A stretch of DNA of 32,371 nt, from contig CAJVWV010000010.1 in NCBI GenBank assembly GCA_913009695.1, positions 1 to 32,371 on the forward strand, in the 5' to 3' direction. Both the position numbers and the translations under genes were made by a program. The notes under the pieces are model-generated. The model was given only the letters and a program-made list of their open reading frames with translations. It was not told the DNA's origin and searched no databases. Source of the stretch: an uncultured bacterium (GTDB taxonomy: Bacteria > Patescibacteriota > Patescibacteriia > Patescibacteriales > SZUA-104). Below are positions 21,339-29,787 of the stretch, in pieces. Positions within the stretch are counted from its first letter, which is position 1, and every line of letters begins with the position of its first letter.

Positions 21339-22691
21339 ATGAACAACGAACAGTTATGGCAAGTCGTTTTAGGCGAAGTTGAACTCAATTTATCAAAAGC
21401 CAACTTTACCACCTGGTTTAAAGACACTTTTGTTTCGTCCTTTGACGATGAAAAAATAATTATCGGCGTTCCAAACACATTTACTAAGGCTTGGCTGGAA
21501 AAAAAATATCACAAAGAAATTTTGAGCGCCCTCAAAAATGTGAGTAGTGACAAAAAAATAAAAGAGGTTTTTTATAATGTTGAAACGAAAAAACCCGGGC
21601 TAGTAGAAAGCTTATTAAGAAAAACAAAAAAGGAAGATAAGCTTGATTCTGGCGGCGTTGTTATGAATCGCTTTGGTCTTAATTCACGCTACACCTTTGA
21701 CAGCTTTGTTGTGGGGAAAGGAAACGAATTGGCGCATGCGGCGTGCCAGGCGGTTACCGCTAATCTGGGAAAGTCTTATAATCCTCTTTTTATTTACGGG
21801 GGCGTTGGACTAGGAAAAACTCACCTTCTACAAGCTATCGGGCACGAAGTAACTAAGCGGTCTGATAAGGTTATGTATGTTTCTTGTGAAAAATTTACTA
21901 ATGATTATATTCAGTCCGTACGGGGAGGTAAAGCCAAAGATTTTAAAGACCGTTACCGCAATGTTGATCTTTTAATGGTTGATGATATTCAATTTATGGC
22001 CGGAAAAGACGGCACCCAAGAAGAATTTTTTCATACCTTTAATGAACTGCACCAAACAAACAAACAAATAGTTATTACATCCGACCGACCGCCAAAATCT
22101 ATTCCTGCTCTTGAAAAACGATTAATTTCACGTTTTGAGTGGGGTATGGTAGCGGATATTATCCAACCAAACGTTGAAACGCGCATGGCAATTCTTGAAA
22201 CAAAATGTAAAGAAAAAAACTATCCTTTAGAAGAGCCGATTATACAGTTTATAGCTAACGCGGTACAAAACAATATTAGAGAGCTTGAGGGCGCTCTAAA
22301 CCGTCTTATAGCCTTTCATGAGTTTAATAACTCTAAACCAACCATAGAGAGCACCAAGACCGTTTTAAATAGCGTCATGTCCAGCCTACAGTCAAAATCA
22401 ACCTCTCCAAAAGCTATTATGGAGGCTGTGTCTAAATTTTATGATGTTGATATTAAAAATATTATCGGCAAGGGCAGAAGAAAAGAACTAGTAAAGCCAA
22501 GACAAATCACTATGTTTTTAATGAGAGATGAGACTAACACCTCTTTCCCGACAATAGGTCAAGAGCTTGGCGGACGAGATCACACAACCGCTATGCATGC
22601 CTGTAATAAAATTAAGAAAGAGATAGAGGACAACGAAAGAGTAAAACAAGAAATAGAATCAATCAAACAACTTCTTTATAATGGGACATAG
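21339..22691 (+). CDS. dnaA: Chromosomal replication initiator DnaA
   Basis: 450 aa. Domain I starts NNEQLWQVVLGEVELNLSKANFTTWF. The linker is followed by the AAA+ domain with NRFGLNSRYTFDSFVVGKGN, Walker A GGVGLGKTHLLQAIG, Walker B LLMVDDIQFMAGK and the initiator-specific region. Domain IV carries the DNA-binding signature QELGGRDHTTAMHACNKI. It binds DnaA boxes and opens the origin; candidate boxes lie directly downstream. It faces away from rpmH, the standard origin arrangement. Confidence 0.98.
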   Translation: MNNEQLWQVVLGEVELNLSKANFTTWFKDTFVSSFDDEKIIIGVPNTFTKAWLEKKYHKEILSALKNVSSDKKIKEVFYNVETKKPGLVESLLRKTKKEDKLDSGGVVMNRFGLNSRYTFDSFVVGKGNELAHAACQAVTANLGKSYNPLFIYGGVGLGKTHLLQAIGHEVTKRSDKVMYVSCEKFTNDYIQSVRGGKAKDFKDRYRNVDLLMVDDIQFMAGKDGTQEEFFHTFNELHQTNKQIVITSDRPPKSIPALEKRLISRFEWGMVADIIQPNVETRMAILETKCKEKNYPLEEPIIQFIANAVQNNIRELEGALNRLIAFHEFNNSKPTIESTKTVLNSVMSSLQSKSTSPKAIMEAVSKFYDVDIKNIIGKGRRKELVKPRQITMFLMRDETNTSFPTIGQELGGRDHTTAMHACNKIKKEIEDNERVKQEIESIKQLLYNGT

Positions 22692-22948
22692 TCAACGGCC
22701 TGTTGATAACCACTGTTAAAAACCTATGAATTTAGTTTAACGGTTTGTGAATAATTTTTCTTATTGTGGATAGAAAAAAAGAAGTTAACATTTTATTATT
22801 TTTTATCTACAACACTATTAACATTTTATCCAGCCATGCGCACCACCAAGATTAAATAATTTTTCAACCTTTCCCCACAATCAACAGCCTTAATATTATT
22901 ATTACCTTTTAAATATAATTAATTAATAAAATAGTAAAAAAGAAGTTT
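22692..22948. other. Probable replication origin (oriC) between dnaA and dnaN
   Basis: At least five words differ by only one or two bases from the DnaA box TTATCCACA: TGTTGATAA (22701), TGTGAATAA (22746), TGTGGATAG (22765), TTATCTACA (22803), TTATCCAGC (22826), and more weakly TTCCCCACA (22871). They lie in an AT-rich stretch without genes, flanked by dnaA and dnaN. Runs such as TTTTATTATTTTTTA give an unwinding candidate. Confidence 0.75.
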
Positions 22949-24106
22949 ATGAAAATATCTAGCTTGCAAGAAAACCTAAAACAAGGATTGTTCGCGGTAA
23001 GCCATATCGCTGGAAAAAATATTAACCTGCCAATTTTAAACAACGTGATGATAGAAGCGAGAAACGGAAACATAAAATTAATTACCACAAATCTGGAAAT
23101 AGGGGTTATAAGCGTGATAAGGGGCAAGGTTGAAAAAGAAGGATCTTTTACGGTTGATTCAAAAACTATTTCAGATTATGTATCTCTGCTTCCGAATAAA
23201 AAAATTAATATAGAACAAAAAGAAAACTCTTTGTTTGTTGAGGCGGAAAACTATAAAACAAAAATATTGGGGCAGTCCGCCGAAGAATATCCGCTAATTC
23301 CGGAAGTAGATAAAAAAATTGAATATAGCGCTAAAATTAGTGAATTTAAACAAGCGTTATCTCAAACCTCGTTCGCGGTAGCAAGCAGTGAAACAAGAAT
23401 GGAACTATCGGGTGTTTTATTCAGTTTTAATAAAAATAAACTTACTTTAGCCGCTACTGACAGCTATCGTTTAGCTGAAAAAACAATAAATATTAAAACC
23501 AATTTAGGAGAGGAAGAAAATAAAAAAATAATAATTCCGGCAAGAACTCTGCAGGAATTAATTAGAATTTTGTCCGGCTCGGAAGATTCCGGAAGCGACG
23601 AAGGTGAAATTAAATTTTATTTATCAGATAATCAAATTTTATTTACGGTTGATTCCATTGAACTGGTTTCCCGCTTAATTGAGGGACAATATCCGGACTA
23701 CAGGCAAATTATTCCTACCAACACAAAAACAACGGCGCTTATCAATAGAGCAGAGCTCACTAGAGCCGTAAAAGCGTCAGCCCTATTTTCCAAAGCGGGC
23801 ATTAATGACATCAACCTGGATTTTCCCGAAGGGAAAAACATGGCCGTAATTTCTTCAGCTTCAGGTCAAACAGGAGAAAACACGGTTGAGTTGGACGCGA
23901 ACGTAAAAGGCGAAGATAACGGCGTCGTAGTTAATTACCGCTACTTATTAGACGGACTCAATAATATTGATAGCGAAAACATAAAAATAGAAGTGATAGA
24001 CTCTAATACGCCGTGTATTTTAAAGGCTTCCTCCTCCGCTGAAGCTTCGGCGGACAAGGAAAAGGGCGACGACTATTTATATATAATCATGCCGATTAAG
24101 CAATAA
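22949..24106 (+). CDS. dnaN: DNA polymerase III beta subunit (sliding clamp) with palindrome-coded insertion
   Basis: 385 aa. Three clamp domains are seen; typical blocks are FAVSHIAGKNINLPILNNVMIEA split over the N-terminus, LAATDSYRLAEK, and the C-terminus YLYIIMPIKQ. Forms the ring that holds the polymerase on DNA. Shortly before the end, LKASSSAEASADKEKGDDY contains SSAEASADKEK, which is absent from the normal clamp pattern and is coded by a CCGCTGAAGCTTCGGCGG palindrome at 24036-24053. It falls in a surface loop near the C-terminus and keeps the frame. The cassette array begins right after the stop. Confidence 0.97.
   Translation: MKISSLQENLKQGLFAVSHIAGKNINLPILNNVMIEARNGNIKLITTNLEIGVISVIRGKVEKEGSFTVDSKTISDYVSLLPNKKINIEQKENSLFVEAENYKTKILGQSAEEYPLIPEVDKKIEYSAKISEFKQALSQTSFAVASSETRMELSGVLFSFNKNKLTLAATDSYRLAEKTINIKTNLGEEENKKIIIPARTLQELIRILSGSEDSGSDEGEIKFYLSDNQILFTVDSIELVSRLIEGQYPDYRQIIPTNTKTTALINRAELTRAVKASALFSKAGINDINLDFPEGKNMAVISSASGQTGENTVELDANVKGEDNGVVVNYRYLLDGLNNIDSENIKIEVIDSNTPCILKASSSAEASADKEKGDDYLYIIMPIKQ
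24036..24053. repeat. CCGCTGAAGCTTCGGCGG palindrome inside dnaN
   Basis: 18-bp palindrome with one mismatch, translated within SSAEASADK. Related repeats occur at 15552-15582 and 15848-15878. Confidence 0.85.
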
Positions 24107-24138
24107 TATATTTAACCCCTCTGGTTACATATTTTTAA

Positions 24139-24170
24139 AGTTTTTTTGTTTAATATTAAACAAAAAAACT
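24139..24170. terminator. Perfect 32-bp palindrome after dnaN
   Basis: AGTTTTTTTGTTTAAT followed by its exact reverse complement. It lies 32 bp after the dnaN stop and directly before the first array half site. It may act as terminator, and it occupies the place of the inner hairpin in the attC plan. Confidence 0.7.
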
Positions 24171-24172
24171 AC

Positions 24173-24196
24173 AAGTTCGCATATACCTTGTTAGGC
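24173..24196 (+). other. Left end of the cassette array: attC half site (S1)
   Basis: AAGTTCGCATATACCTT followed by GTTAGGC (24190-24196), a perfect GTTRRRY box. An ATTTAAC at 24108-24114 fits RYYYAAC, but the expected partner of the GCATATACC arm is missing on the left. It could be a damaged attC or an attI-like primary site. Confidence 0.5.
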
Positions 24197-24246
24197 GAAA
24201 TATTTTGTTGGAAAATTTTAACAATTTAATTAAAGGGAGGAAAGCA

Positions 24247-24450
24247 ATGACAATAGGAATAGGAATATGGTTGGCTTGTGGAATTATATCATGTTTGATA
24301 GTAGCATTAAAGCTAATTGAAAGATTAAGCTGGAGACACATCCCATCCTTTATAGCACTTGTTCTTTTTGGATTAGTCAGTCTTTTTTTAGTCGGCACAG
24401 AGCTATTAGACAGACGAGTTGCTAAAAAGCAAAAATTAGCACAAAAATAA
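24247..24450 (+). CDS. Small membrane protein, 67 aa (cassette C1)
   Basis: No family recognised. ATG 24247 is preferred because GGGAGG (24235-24240) ends six bases upstream. Two hydrophobic segments (IGIWLACGIISCLIVAL and FIALVLFGLVSLFLVG) flank a short charged loop (IERLSWRHIP); the C-terminus is basic (DRRVAKKQKLAQK). It is the only gene of its cassette, points in the same direction as its attC site and has a terminator hairpin behind it. Confidence 0.65.
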   Translation: MTIGIGIWLACGIISCLIVALKLIERLSWRHIPSFIALVLFGLVSLFLVGTELLDRRVAKKQKLAQK

Positions 24451-24463
24451 TTTCCAACAATTA

Positions 24464-24508
24464 AATTGGTCGGGGGCAAATAATTATAAACTGCTTCCGA
24501 CCAATTTT
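24464..24508 (+). terminator. Terminator of cassette C1 gene
   Basis: AATTGGTCGG (24464-24473) / CCGACCAATT (24497-24506) with a 23-nt loop, then TT. Its right arm overlaps the terminal inverted repeat of the cassette. Confidence 0.7.
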
Positions 24509-24523
24509 CCAACAAAATACATC

Positions 24524-24696
24524 GCCTAACAACGCGATAAGCGGTTCAGAGATTTTTACTCTATAATATTAACCCCACTACGCTAAAGCTCCGAGGGGCA
24601 CGGTAAGGAGTAAAAATCTCTTCTCCCAAATTTATGATATAATTATAAATATAATAATGAATATCATAAACTTCGCTTCATCGGTGAACGTTATAC
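24524..24696 (+). repeat. attC-like site S2 (forward)
   Basis: R'' GCCTAAC (24524-24530), GCGATAAGCGGTTC, first inner hairpin AGAGATTTTTACTC/GAGTAAAAATCTCT, linker CTCCCAAATTT, second inner hairpin TTTATGATAT/ATATCATAAA, ACTTC, CGCTTCATCG, R' GTTATAC (24690-24696). The two R boxes do not match each other but each matches the far end of its own cassette. Confidence 0.75.
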
Positions 24697-24858
24697 GCAA
24701 TTCAAAAAATATTTTTCTAAAAGGTAAAATGATGATAGGCTTTCAAAAATGGATAAATTTGATTTTTTCATTTATAATAGAGGGGGATAAAAGGAATTTT
24801 CTCCTCTTCGTTCCGAAAATGAATATATTTATAAACATTTATATTTTTATTATATATT

Positions 24859-25875
24859 ATGGCTAAAATATCTAAAAAAATGATTTTAAACTTTCTTTAT
24901 AATTTTTTTCTCTTAAAATTTAAGGGCAAAAAAGAAAAGCTAAAGCCACTTTTTTTTTCTTATTATCTAACTCTAAATTGTAATTTCAATTGTAGTTATT
25001 GTAGTTTTGCTAAAAGTGGAGCTACTAAGAAACCAGATAATAAATTAAATACCAAAGATGTATTCAAAATTTTAAAGATAATAAGAAAAGAGAGTGCGGA
25101 TATTTATTTTACAGGGGGAGAGCCATTAATTAGAAGTGATATTGTTGAGATTTTAAAAGAATGTAAAAGACTTAAATTTAAATCAATTTTTGTAAATACC
25201 AACATGAGTCTTATCCATAAGAAAATGGAAATTTTAGACTACGTTACAAATTTGGTTTCAAGTCTTGATATGCTTAATACTGAAAAGTACGCCAAAATTT
25301 TAGGTATCCCTAAAGAAACTGTCAACCAAGTAAGGGAAAATATTATAACTTGTGCAAAATTGCAAAAAGAAAAAAACTTTTTAATGACAATCAATTGTGT
25401 TATATCGCCAGATACTTTAAAAGAAACTCGTAAAATAATGGGATTTTGTCTTAAAAATAATATTGGTTTTGCAGTTGTACCTGCCGAACTTGATTATGGT
25501 GAAATTGATCCACTTTTAAAGGACAGTAAAGAATACAAGCAATTAATTGAAGATATTATTAAACAAAAGAAAAAAATAAATATATCTATATTTGGAACAA
25601 AGAAATACCTAAAAACTATATTAAACTTCGAAAAATTTAATTGTTATCCAAATTTAATACCTCACGTTTATCCAAATGGTGATATACTTTGGCCATGTGA
25701 ACCATTGAAAAAATTTAGAGTTAATCTAATAAAAGAAGGTTCTTATAAAAAAGCTCTGGAAAAATCAGTAGCTAATCAACCTTTGCCAAAATGTTCAAAT
25801 AAATGTCACAAAGCATGCTATATTGAACCTTCTTGTTTTCTGCAAAATCCATTATTGTTGTTACAAGAGCTTTGA
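24859..25875 (+). CDS. Radical SAM protein (cassette C2)
   Basis: 338 aa. The [4Fe-4S] motif is C41-x3-C45-x2-C48 in LTLNCNFNCSYCSFAK, and the SAM-binding GGEPL follows in IYFTGGEPLIRSD. The C-terminal half has a Cys-rich tail (CEPLKKF, CSNKCHKACYIEPSCFL) that could bind an extra cluster as in SPASM-type enzymes. N-terminal residues 1-30 are basic and hydrophobic. The substrate is unknown and no peptide substrate lies in the same cassette. No ribosome site is seen before ATG 24859; the leader from the attC site is about 160 nt of AT-rich DNA without a convincing gene. Confidence 0.85.
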   Translation: MAKISKKMILNFLYNFFLLKFKGKKEKLKPLFFSYYLTLNCNFNCSYCSFAKSGATKKPDNKLNTKDVFKILKIIRKESADIYFTGGEPLIRSDIVEILKECKRLKFKSIFVNTNMSLIHKKMEILDYVTNLVSSLDMLNTEKYAKILGIPKETVNQVRENIITCAKLQKEKNFLMTINCVISPDTLKETRKIMGFCLKNNIGFAVVPAELDYGEIDPLLKDSKEYKQLIEDIIKQKKKINISIFGTKKYLKTILNFEKFNCYPNLIPHVYPNGDILWPCEPLKKFRVNLIKEGSYKKALEKSVANQPLPKCSNKCHKACYIEPSCFLQNPLLLLQEL

Positions 25876-25915
25876 AAAATGAAATTCACCCCTAACCCCT
25901 CTTTCATTTTTCAAA
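25871..25915 (+). repeat. TTTGAAAAATGAAA hairpin repeat, copy 1
   Basis: TTTGAAAAATGAAA (25871-25884) / TTTCATTTTTCAAA (25902-25915) with loop TTCACCCCTAACCCCTC. It overlaps the radical SAM stop codon. A second copy, in the same orientation relative to its gene, follows the methyltransferase at 31074-31124. Confidence 0.85.
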
Positions 25916-26027
25916 ACGGAAAAATCAAATTTATAAGAAAAGAAGAAAGCCTATCTGATGAATAAGAACGAAAAATATTTTTTGAACTCAAGCCACGCTG
26001 CGCTCTCCTCCTTGCAGTCGTCGGGGC

Positions 26028-26127
26028 GTATAACAAGGGATATACGGTTCAGCCCTCGGCTCGGGCTTCACCCAAATTTTTCTTCCACTTCGTTCCAGAA
26101 AAACTTCGTATATCCCTAACGTTATAT
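26028..26127 (+). repeat. attC-like site S3 (forward)
   Basis: R'' GTATAAC (26028-26034), L'' AGGGATATACG, GGTTC, inner hairpin AGCCC/GGGCT, linker CACCCAAATTT, inner hairpin TTTTTCT/AGAAAAA, AACTT, L' CGTATATCCCT (26107-26117), R' GTTATAT (26121-26127). The clearest copy of the family; 100 bp. Confidence 0.85.
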
Positions 26128-27799
26128 GACATATTTTGGTGGCAATTTGATTTTAAAATAAAAAAATTTTTATTTCCTTTATTTTTAATAATTTTGCTCC
26201 ACTATCGTTACGCAAAATGGGGGGGCGAAAAAATTTAAATACTGATATATAATCCTATTACTATGACAAAACTAATATCAACAAATCCTGCAAAAAACTA
26301 TGAAATAGTTGGAGAAGTAGAAATCTCGACTGACAAGGAAATTTCTGAAAAAGTGAACTGCGCCAATAAGGCAAAAACCATTTGGAAAGAAATGGGAACA
26401 AAAAAGAGGATTGAATTACTAGGGCCAATTCTTGAAGACTTTAAAACCAAAGCAGATGAGATTGCAAATTTAGCAACTAAAGAAACAGGGAGAGCAATTG
26501 CTGAAAGCAAATCAATCGTGAACGGTCATTTAAAAAAGATCAAATGGTTTTTAGACAACACTGAATCAGCACTTTCTGATGAGATAACGCATGAAGATGA
26601 TGAATCAATCCATAAAATAGTATATGAACCTATTGGTGTAGTCGCTGTCATCACCCCCTGGAATCATCCGTTTGGAATGTTTGTTTGGGGGGTAATCCCA
26701 AATCTTCTTGCCGGCAATACAGTGGTTTTTAAAATTTCTGAAGAATGTCCGCTTGTTGGCAAATTAATTGAAAAGGTTATGCTCTCTCACAATCTTCCCG
26801 AGGGTGTATTTTCTGAAATTTACGGAGCAGGAGATGTTGGTTGGAAGCTAGTTCAAGACAATATTGATTTAATCTGGTTTACTGGAAGCACTAAAGTCGG
26901 GCAACAATTATATAAATTAGCTGGAGAAAAATTTATTAAAGTTGTTTTAGAGCTTGGGGGTTCTAACCCATGTCTTGTATTTGAAGACGTGGATATTAAA
27001 AAAATAGTCAGTAAAATTTATGCCAAAAGATTCAAGCTTTGCGGACAAACATGCGATGCCCTAAAGAGGTTAATCGTTCATAAATCAGTGTCTGAAAAAT
27101 TAATTGAGGCTTTAAAGCAAGAAATAGAATCAAAAAAAGTTGGCGATTCCGAAAATTTTGAAACGGACATTGGCAGTTTAGTTGCAGAAAGACAACTTGT
27201 TTTATTAGAAAGCCAAATAAAAGATGCTCTTGATAAAGGGGCTAAGATTATTACGGGGGGACACTCACCTGAAAAAATTAATGGTGCTTTCTATCTACCA
27301 ACTCTACTTACGAATATAACTAAAGATATGCGCATTTGGAGTGAAGAAACTTTTGGTCCTGTGTTGCCAGTTATCACTTTTGAAACTGAAGAAGAAGCCA
27401 TATCTCTTGCCAATGACTCAATATATGGATTAGGTTCGATTGTTTTTACTAAAGATATTGAACGAGCCAAAAGAATTGCCTCAAAAATAAACTCTGGAAC
27501 AGTTGAGATTAATAATGCGCTTCACTGGTTGTCTTGCAATCCATTCGGAGGATATAAAAAATCGGGCATGGGCAGGGAGCATGGAATTATTGGATTTAGA
27601 GAGCTTTGCCAAATAAAAGTTATTTCAATGGAAAAATAAGGAGTCGCTATCGCGACAAAATTTTTTCGCCCCCTAATAATGAGTTCGCTATCGCTCACGG
27701 AAAATAAAAGTTTTTAGATAATAATGATAAATTGCCACCAAAATACGCTTACGCCCCGCTGCGCTCTCCCTACACTTCGTTTCGGTCGGGTCATATAAC
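26121..27799. mobile_element. Cassette C3 (aldehyde dehydrogenase) with nested terminal inverted repeats
   Basis: Ends GTTATATGA/TCATATAAC. Inside are two perfect inverted repeats: TATTTTGGTGGCAATTT (26132-26148 with 27729-27745) and GGGGGCGAAAAAATTT (26221-26236 with 27658-27673). Between them weaker pairing continues. Confidence 0.75.
26263..27639 (+). CDS. NAD(P)-dependent aldehyde dehydrogenase (cassette C3)
   Basis: 458 aa, full length for the short ALDH class. Oxidises an aldehyde to the acid. ITPWNHPFGM carries the catalytic Asn, FTGSTKVGQQLY the cofactor loop, VVLELGGSNPCLV the general-base Glu, and KLCGQTCDALKR the catalytic Cys. EETFGPVLPV and NPFGGYKKSGMGREHG close the family pattern. 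It resembles the succinate-semialdehyde dehydrogenase group, but the substrate is not fixed by these motifs. No ribosome site. It is an unusually large and metabolic cargo for a cassette. Confidence 0.93.
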   Translation: MTKLISTNPAKNYEIVGEVEISTDKEISEKVNCANKAKTIWKEMGTKKRIELLGPILEDFKTKADEIANLATKETGRAIAESKSIVNGHLKKIKWFLDNTESALSDEITHEDDESIHKIVYEPIGVVAVITPWNHPFGMFVWGVIPNLLAGNTVVFKISEECPLVGKLIEKVMLSHNLPEGVFSEIYGAGDVGWKLVQDNIDLIWFTGSTKVGQQLYKLAGEKFIKVVLELGGSNPCLVFEDVDIKKIVSKIYAKRFKLCGQTCDALKRLIVHKSVSEKLIEALKQEIESKKVGDSENFETDIGSLVAERQLVLLESQIKDALDKGAKIITGGHSPEKINGAFYLPTLLTNITKDMRIWSEETFGPVLPVITFETEEEAISLANDSIYGLGSIVFTKDIERAKRIASKINSGTVEINNALHWLSCNPFGGYKKSGMGREHGIIGFRELCQIKVISMEK

Positions 27800-27890
27800 A
27801 AGTGATAACCGGAAAATGCCTCGGCTCGGCATTTTCCCAAATTCGTTTTCCCTTCGGTCAAACGAACTTCGGTTATCACAAATGTTATAT
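27793..27890 (+). repeat. attC-like site S4 (forward)
   Basis: R'' ATATAAC (27793-27799), L'' GTGATAACCG, inner hairpin AAAATGCC/GGCATTTT, linker TCCCAAATT, inner hairpin TTCGTTT/AAACGAA, AACTT, L' CGGTTATCAC (27870-27879), R' GTTATAT (27884-27890). Confidence 0.85.
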
Positions 27891-28376
27891 TCAATCGCTA
27901 CGGGGCAAAAATTTTATATAAACTATAATTTATTATCTTATTATGGATTGGAAAAATAATTTCAAAAAGGGCAAAGAAATAATTTTAGCAACCTCTTCAA
28001 AAGATAGTATTGCTAATGCTAATATTGTAATCTCCCTTGGTTTTGTAGATAATAAATTATTAGTTGCTGATTGTCAGATGACTAATACAATCAAAAACCT
28101 TAAAGAAAATCCAAATATTTGTGTAATTGGTGGTTATATCAGATTGAAGGGTACTGTTGAAATATTTTCATCCGGCAAATATTTTGATTTATGTGTGAAA
28201 GAAAATAAAGATTACGATGTGAAAAATGCTATTCTAATCTCAGCAAAAGAGGTTTTTGATTTAGATAAAGTTAAAAAAATATTTTGAATTTTTGCCCCTC
28301 CGCGACTTCTCCGTTTCACTTCGCTCCACTCCGACCACGTTGCACTTTCGTCGCTACGCTCCTCAGGGCGTATAAC
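27884..28376. mobile_element. Cassette C4 (flavin-binding protein) with terminal inverted repeats
   Basis: GGGGCAAAAATT (27902-27913) pairs with AATTTTTGCCCC (28287-28298); with three mismatches the match extends to 19 bp (27895-27913 / 28287-28305). Ends are GTTATAT and GTATAAC. Confidence 0.65.
27943..28287 (+). CDS. Pyridoxamine-5'-phosphate-oxidase-like FMN-binding split-barrel protein (cassette C4)
   Basis: 114 aa. The fold shows in KEIILATSSKDSIANANIVI, LLVADCQMTNTIKNLKENPNICVIG and YIRLKGTVEIFSSG, which follow the PNPOx-like order of strands with the NTxxNLxxNP loop that contacts flavin. Such short members bind FMN, F420 or heme; which one cannot be told. The last codon touches the cassette's right inverted repeat. 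No ribosome site. Sole gene of its cassette. Confidence 0.8.
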   Translation: MDWKNNFKKGKEIILATSSKDSIANANIVISLGFVDNKLLVADCQMTNTIKNLKENPNICVIGGYIRLKGTVEIFSSGKYFDLCVKENKDYDVKNAILISAKEVFDLDKVKKIF

Positions 28377-28456
28377 ACGCATTAACCGGTTCGGCTCTTG
28401 CAGAGCCCTCACCCAAATTCTTCGGCTTCGCCTCAGAACTTCGGTTAATGCGATAT
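28370..28456 (+). repeat. attC-like site S5 (forward), R' lost to the IS
   Basis: R'' GTATAAC (28370-28376), L'' CGCATTAACCG, GGTTC, inner hairpin GGCTCT/AGAGCC, linker CACCCAAATT, inner hairpin TTCT/AGAA, AACTT, L' CGGTTAATGCG (28442-28452), ATAT, then the IS end where R' should be. Confidence 0.8.
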
Positions 28457-29787
28457 GCACTAGCATTGCGTTAAAAATTCAATGAAAATAAGCGTTTCTG
28501 AGCCTGGTCTTCAGAAGTTTGTAGATCAAACTCGGAAAGTAGCGTATTTACGGAGGTTTTCTCAAATAGGGATACTGATAAAATTTGTAGAATTTCGTAA
28601 AGATTTCGATTAATGTTCATTTCTTTTTTCATGATGGCAACTATCAGAAAAGTTGATATTGCGATACAGATTTGTGTCTTCACCGCATTTCTGGACGTAC
28701 CCCAGAATGTGTTAATATGCAAATGCTGTTTTATCCATTTAAAAAATAGTTCAATTTGCCAGCGGTGTTTGTACAGGTCGGCGATTATTACCGCGTCCAG
28801 ATCAAAGTTGTTCGTTAAATAAACATAGCGCTTGCCGGTTTCATTGTCATAGTATTTTATTCGCCTTAGTTTTTCCGGATAATATTTTTTTGAATAAAAA
28901 TGATTCAACCTGATTATCTGATCGCATCTGATACCAGACGGCTTATCCGTCTTCCCTGAATACAGCCTGGTCGCCGATATGCTTTTCTTGGCGCGAATGA
29001 TGAAAAACGCTTTTTGCTCATGTATTTGATATAGTCTTTCAAAATCGTAATAACCCCGATCCATTATATAGTAAGCGCCAGCTTCAAATTTCAAAATGTC
29101 TAAAAAATTAACATCATGCGTTTTAGCCTCTGTTATCAGGAAAAAAGAAGGAATATTGCCCCTTAAATCCAATTGGGTATGAATTTTAATCGCCGAATGT
29201 CCTTTCTCAAAATTGGCCCAAGGAAACAGGCTTAAGCACATTTCAATTACCGTAGAATCAAGCGCGTACGGCGTACCGTCCAAATCAATTTTGAAATTAC
29301 TATCATTGATATATAATTTTCTGGCTCTGTCAATCAATAGGTTGGCGAAGTCCCTATAGATTCTCCAATCGCGGTTTTCATTGGCGCGGGTTAAAGTAGA
29401 TAATGTTATCTTCTTAGTTCTAAAGCCCAAATGAAATAGTTGTTTCTGGTGGGCATTAAGACAAATTGTTATTCCGGAAAGGCTTTTTAAATTGCCCAGT
29501 TGCCCGAACATCATGGCAAGAAACTGATCGCGACAACTTAATCTGCGAACCTTTTTATTGCCGTTGTATTTGCTTACGCATTTATCAAATTCATATTTAG
29601 TAATGAAATCCATAATCTGCGGAAAAATATATTTACCATAATTCATAGATAATTAACATTAAATAAATTAAAATTTATGTTAATTATCCCATGTTCAATT
29701 CAAATCGAAAAATTTTTAAAAGTGTGAATTACCGCTAAAAATAAATAATATATTAATTAATAATTTTGTTTAACGCAATGCTAGTGC
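28457..29787 (-). mobile_element. IS4-family insertion sequence at the junction of two half arrays
   Basis: 1331 bp with perfect 19-bp terminal inverted repeats, GCACTAGCATTGCGTTAAA (28457-28475) and its complement (29769-29787). One transposase gene. No direct target duplication is seen: the left flank ends GCGATAT, the right begins GTCCGCG. Both flanks are attC L' arms plus four bases. Confidence 0.92.
28471..29646 (-). CDS. IS4-family DDE transposase
   Basis: 391 aa, full length. An N-terminal DUF4372-like region (KYNGNKKVRRLSCRDQFLAMMFGQL) precedes the DDE domain: first Asp in PYALDSTVIEM, second in YIMDRGYYDF, and Glu in YKHRWQIELFFKWIKQHL, which is the YREK signature of IS4 (Y-x2-R-x3-E-x6-K). 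The stop codon lies inside the left terminal repeat. The frame is intact, so the element may still move. Confidence 0.93.
   Translation of the reverse strand: MNYGKYIFPQIMDFITKYEFDKCVSKYNGNKKVRRLSCRDQFLAMMFGQLGNLKSLSGITICLNAHQKQLFHLGFRTKKITLSTLTRANENRDWRIYRDFANLLIDRARKLYINDSNFKIDLDGTPYALDSTVIEMCLSLFPWANFEKGHSAIKIHTQLDLRGNIPSFFLITEAKTHDVNFLDILKFEAGAYYIMDRGYYDFERLYQIHEQKAFFIIRAKKSISATRLYSGKTDKPSGIRCDQIIRLNHFYSKKYYPEKLRRIKYYDNETGKRYVYLTNNFDLDAVIIADLYKHRWQIELFFKWIKQHLHINTFWGTSRNAVKTQICIAISTFLIVAIMKKEMNINRNLYEILQILSVSLFEKTSVNTLLSEFDLQTSEDQAQKRLFSLNF

Larger units (their letters stand above)
24190..24530. mobile_element. Cassette C1 (67-aa membrane protein) with terminal inverted repeats
   Basis: The first 28 bases (24190-24217, GTTAGGCGAAATATTTTG...) and the last 28 (24503-24530, ...AACAAAATACATCGCCTAAC) are inverted repeats with two mismatches. 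The R boxes at both ends are GTTAGGC and GCCTAAC. It contains one gene. Confidence 0.75.
24690..26034. mobile_element. Cassette C2 (radical SAM) with terminal inverted repeats
   Basis: Ends GTTATACGC (24690-24698) and GCGTATAAC (26026-26034) are perfect inverted repeats. Inside them a 17-bp perfect inverted repeat TTCAAAAAATATTTTTC (24701-24717) pairs with 25970-25986. Confidence 0.75.

Noticed and set aside
24657-24866. Small plus-strand ORF between attC S2 and the radical SAM gene
   Set aside because: It starts inside the attC inner hairpin, is low-complexity AT, has no ribosome site and overlaps the radical SAM start.
28457-29787. Transposase as a normal cassette gene
   Set aside because: It has its own 19-bp terminal inverted repeats, which end four bases after the L' arms and remove both R' boxes; it is an inserted IS.
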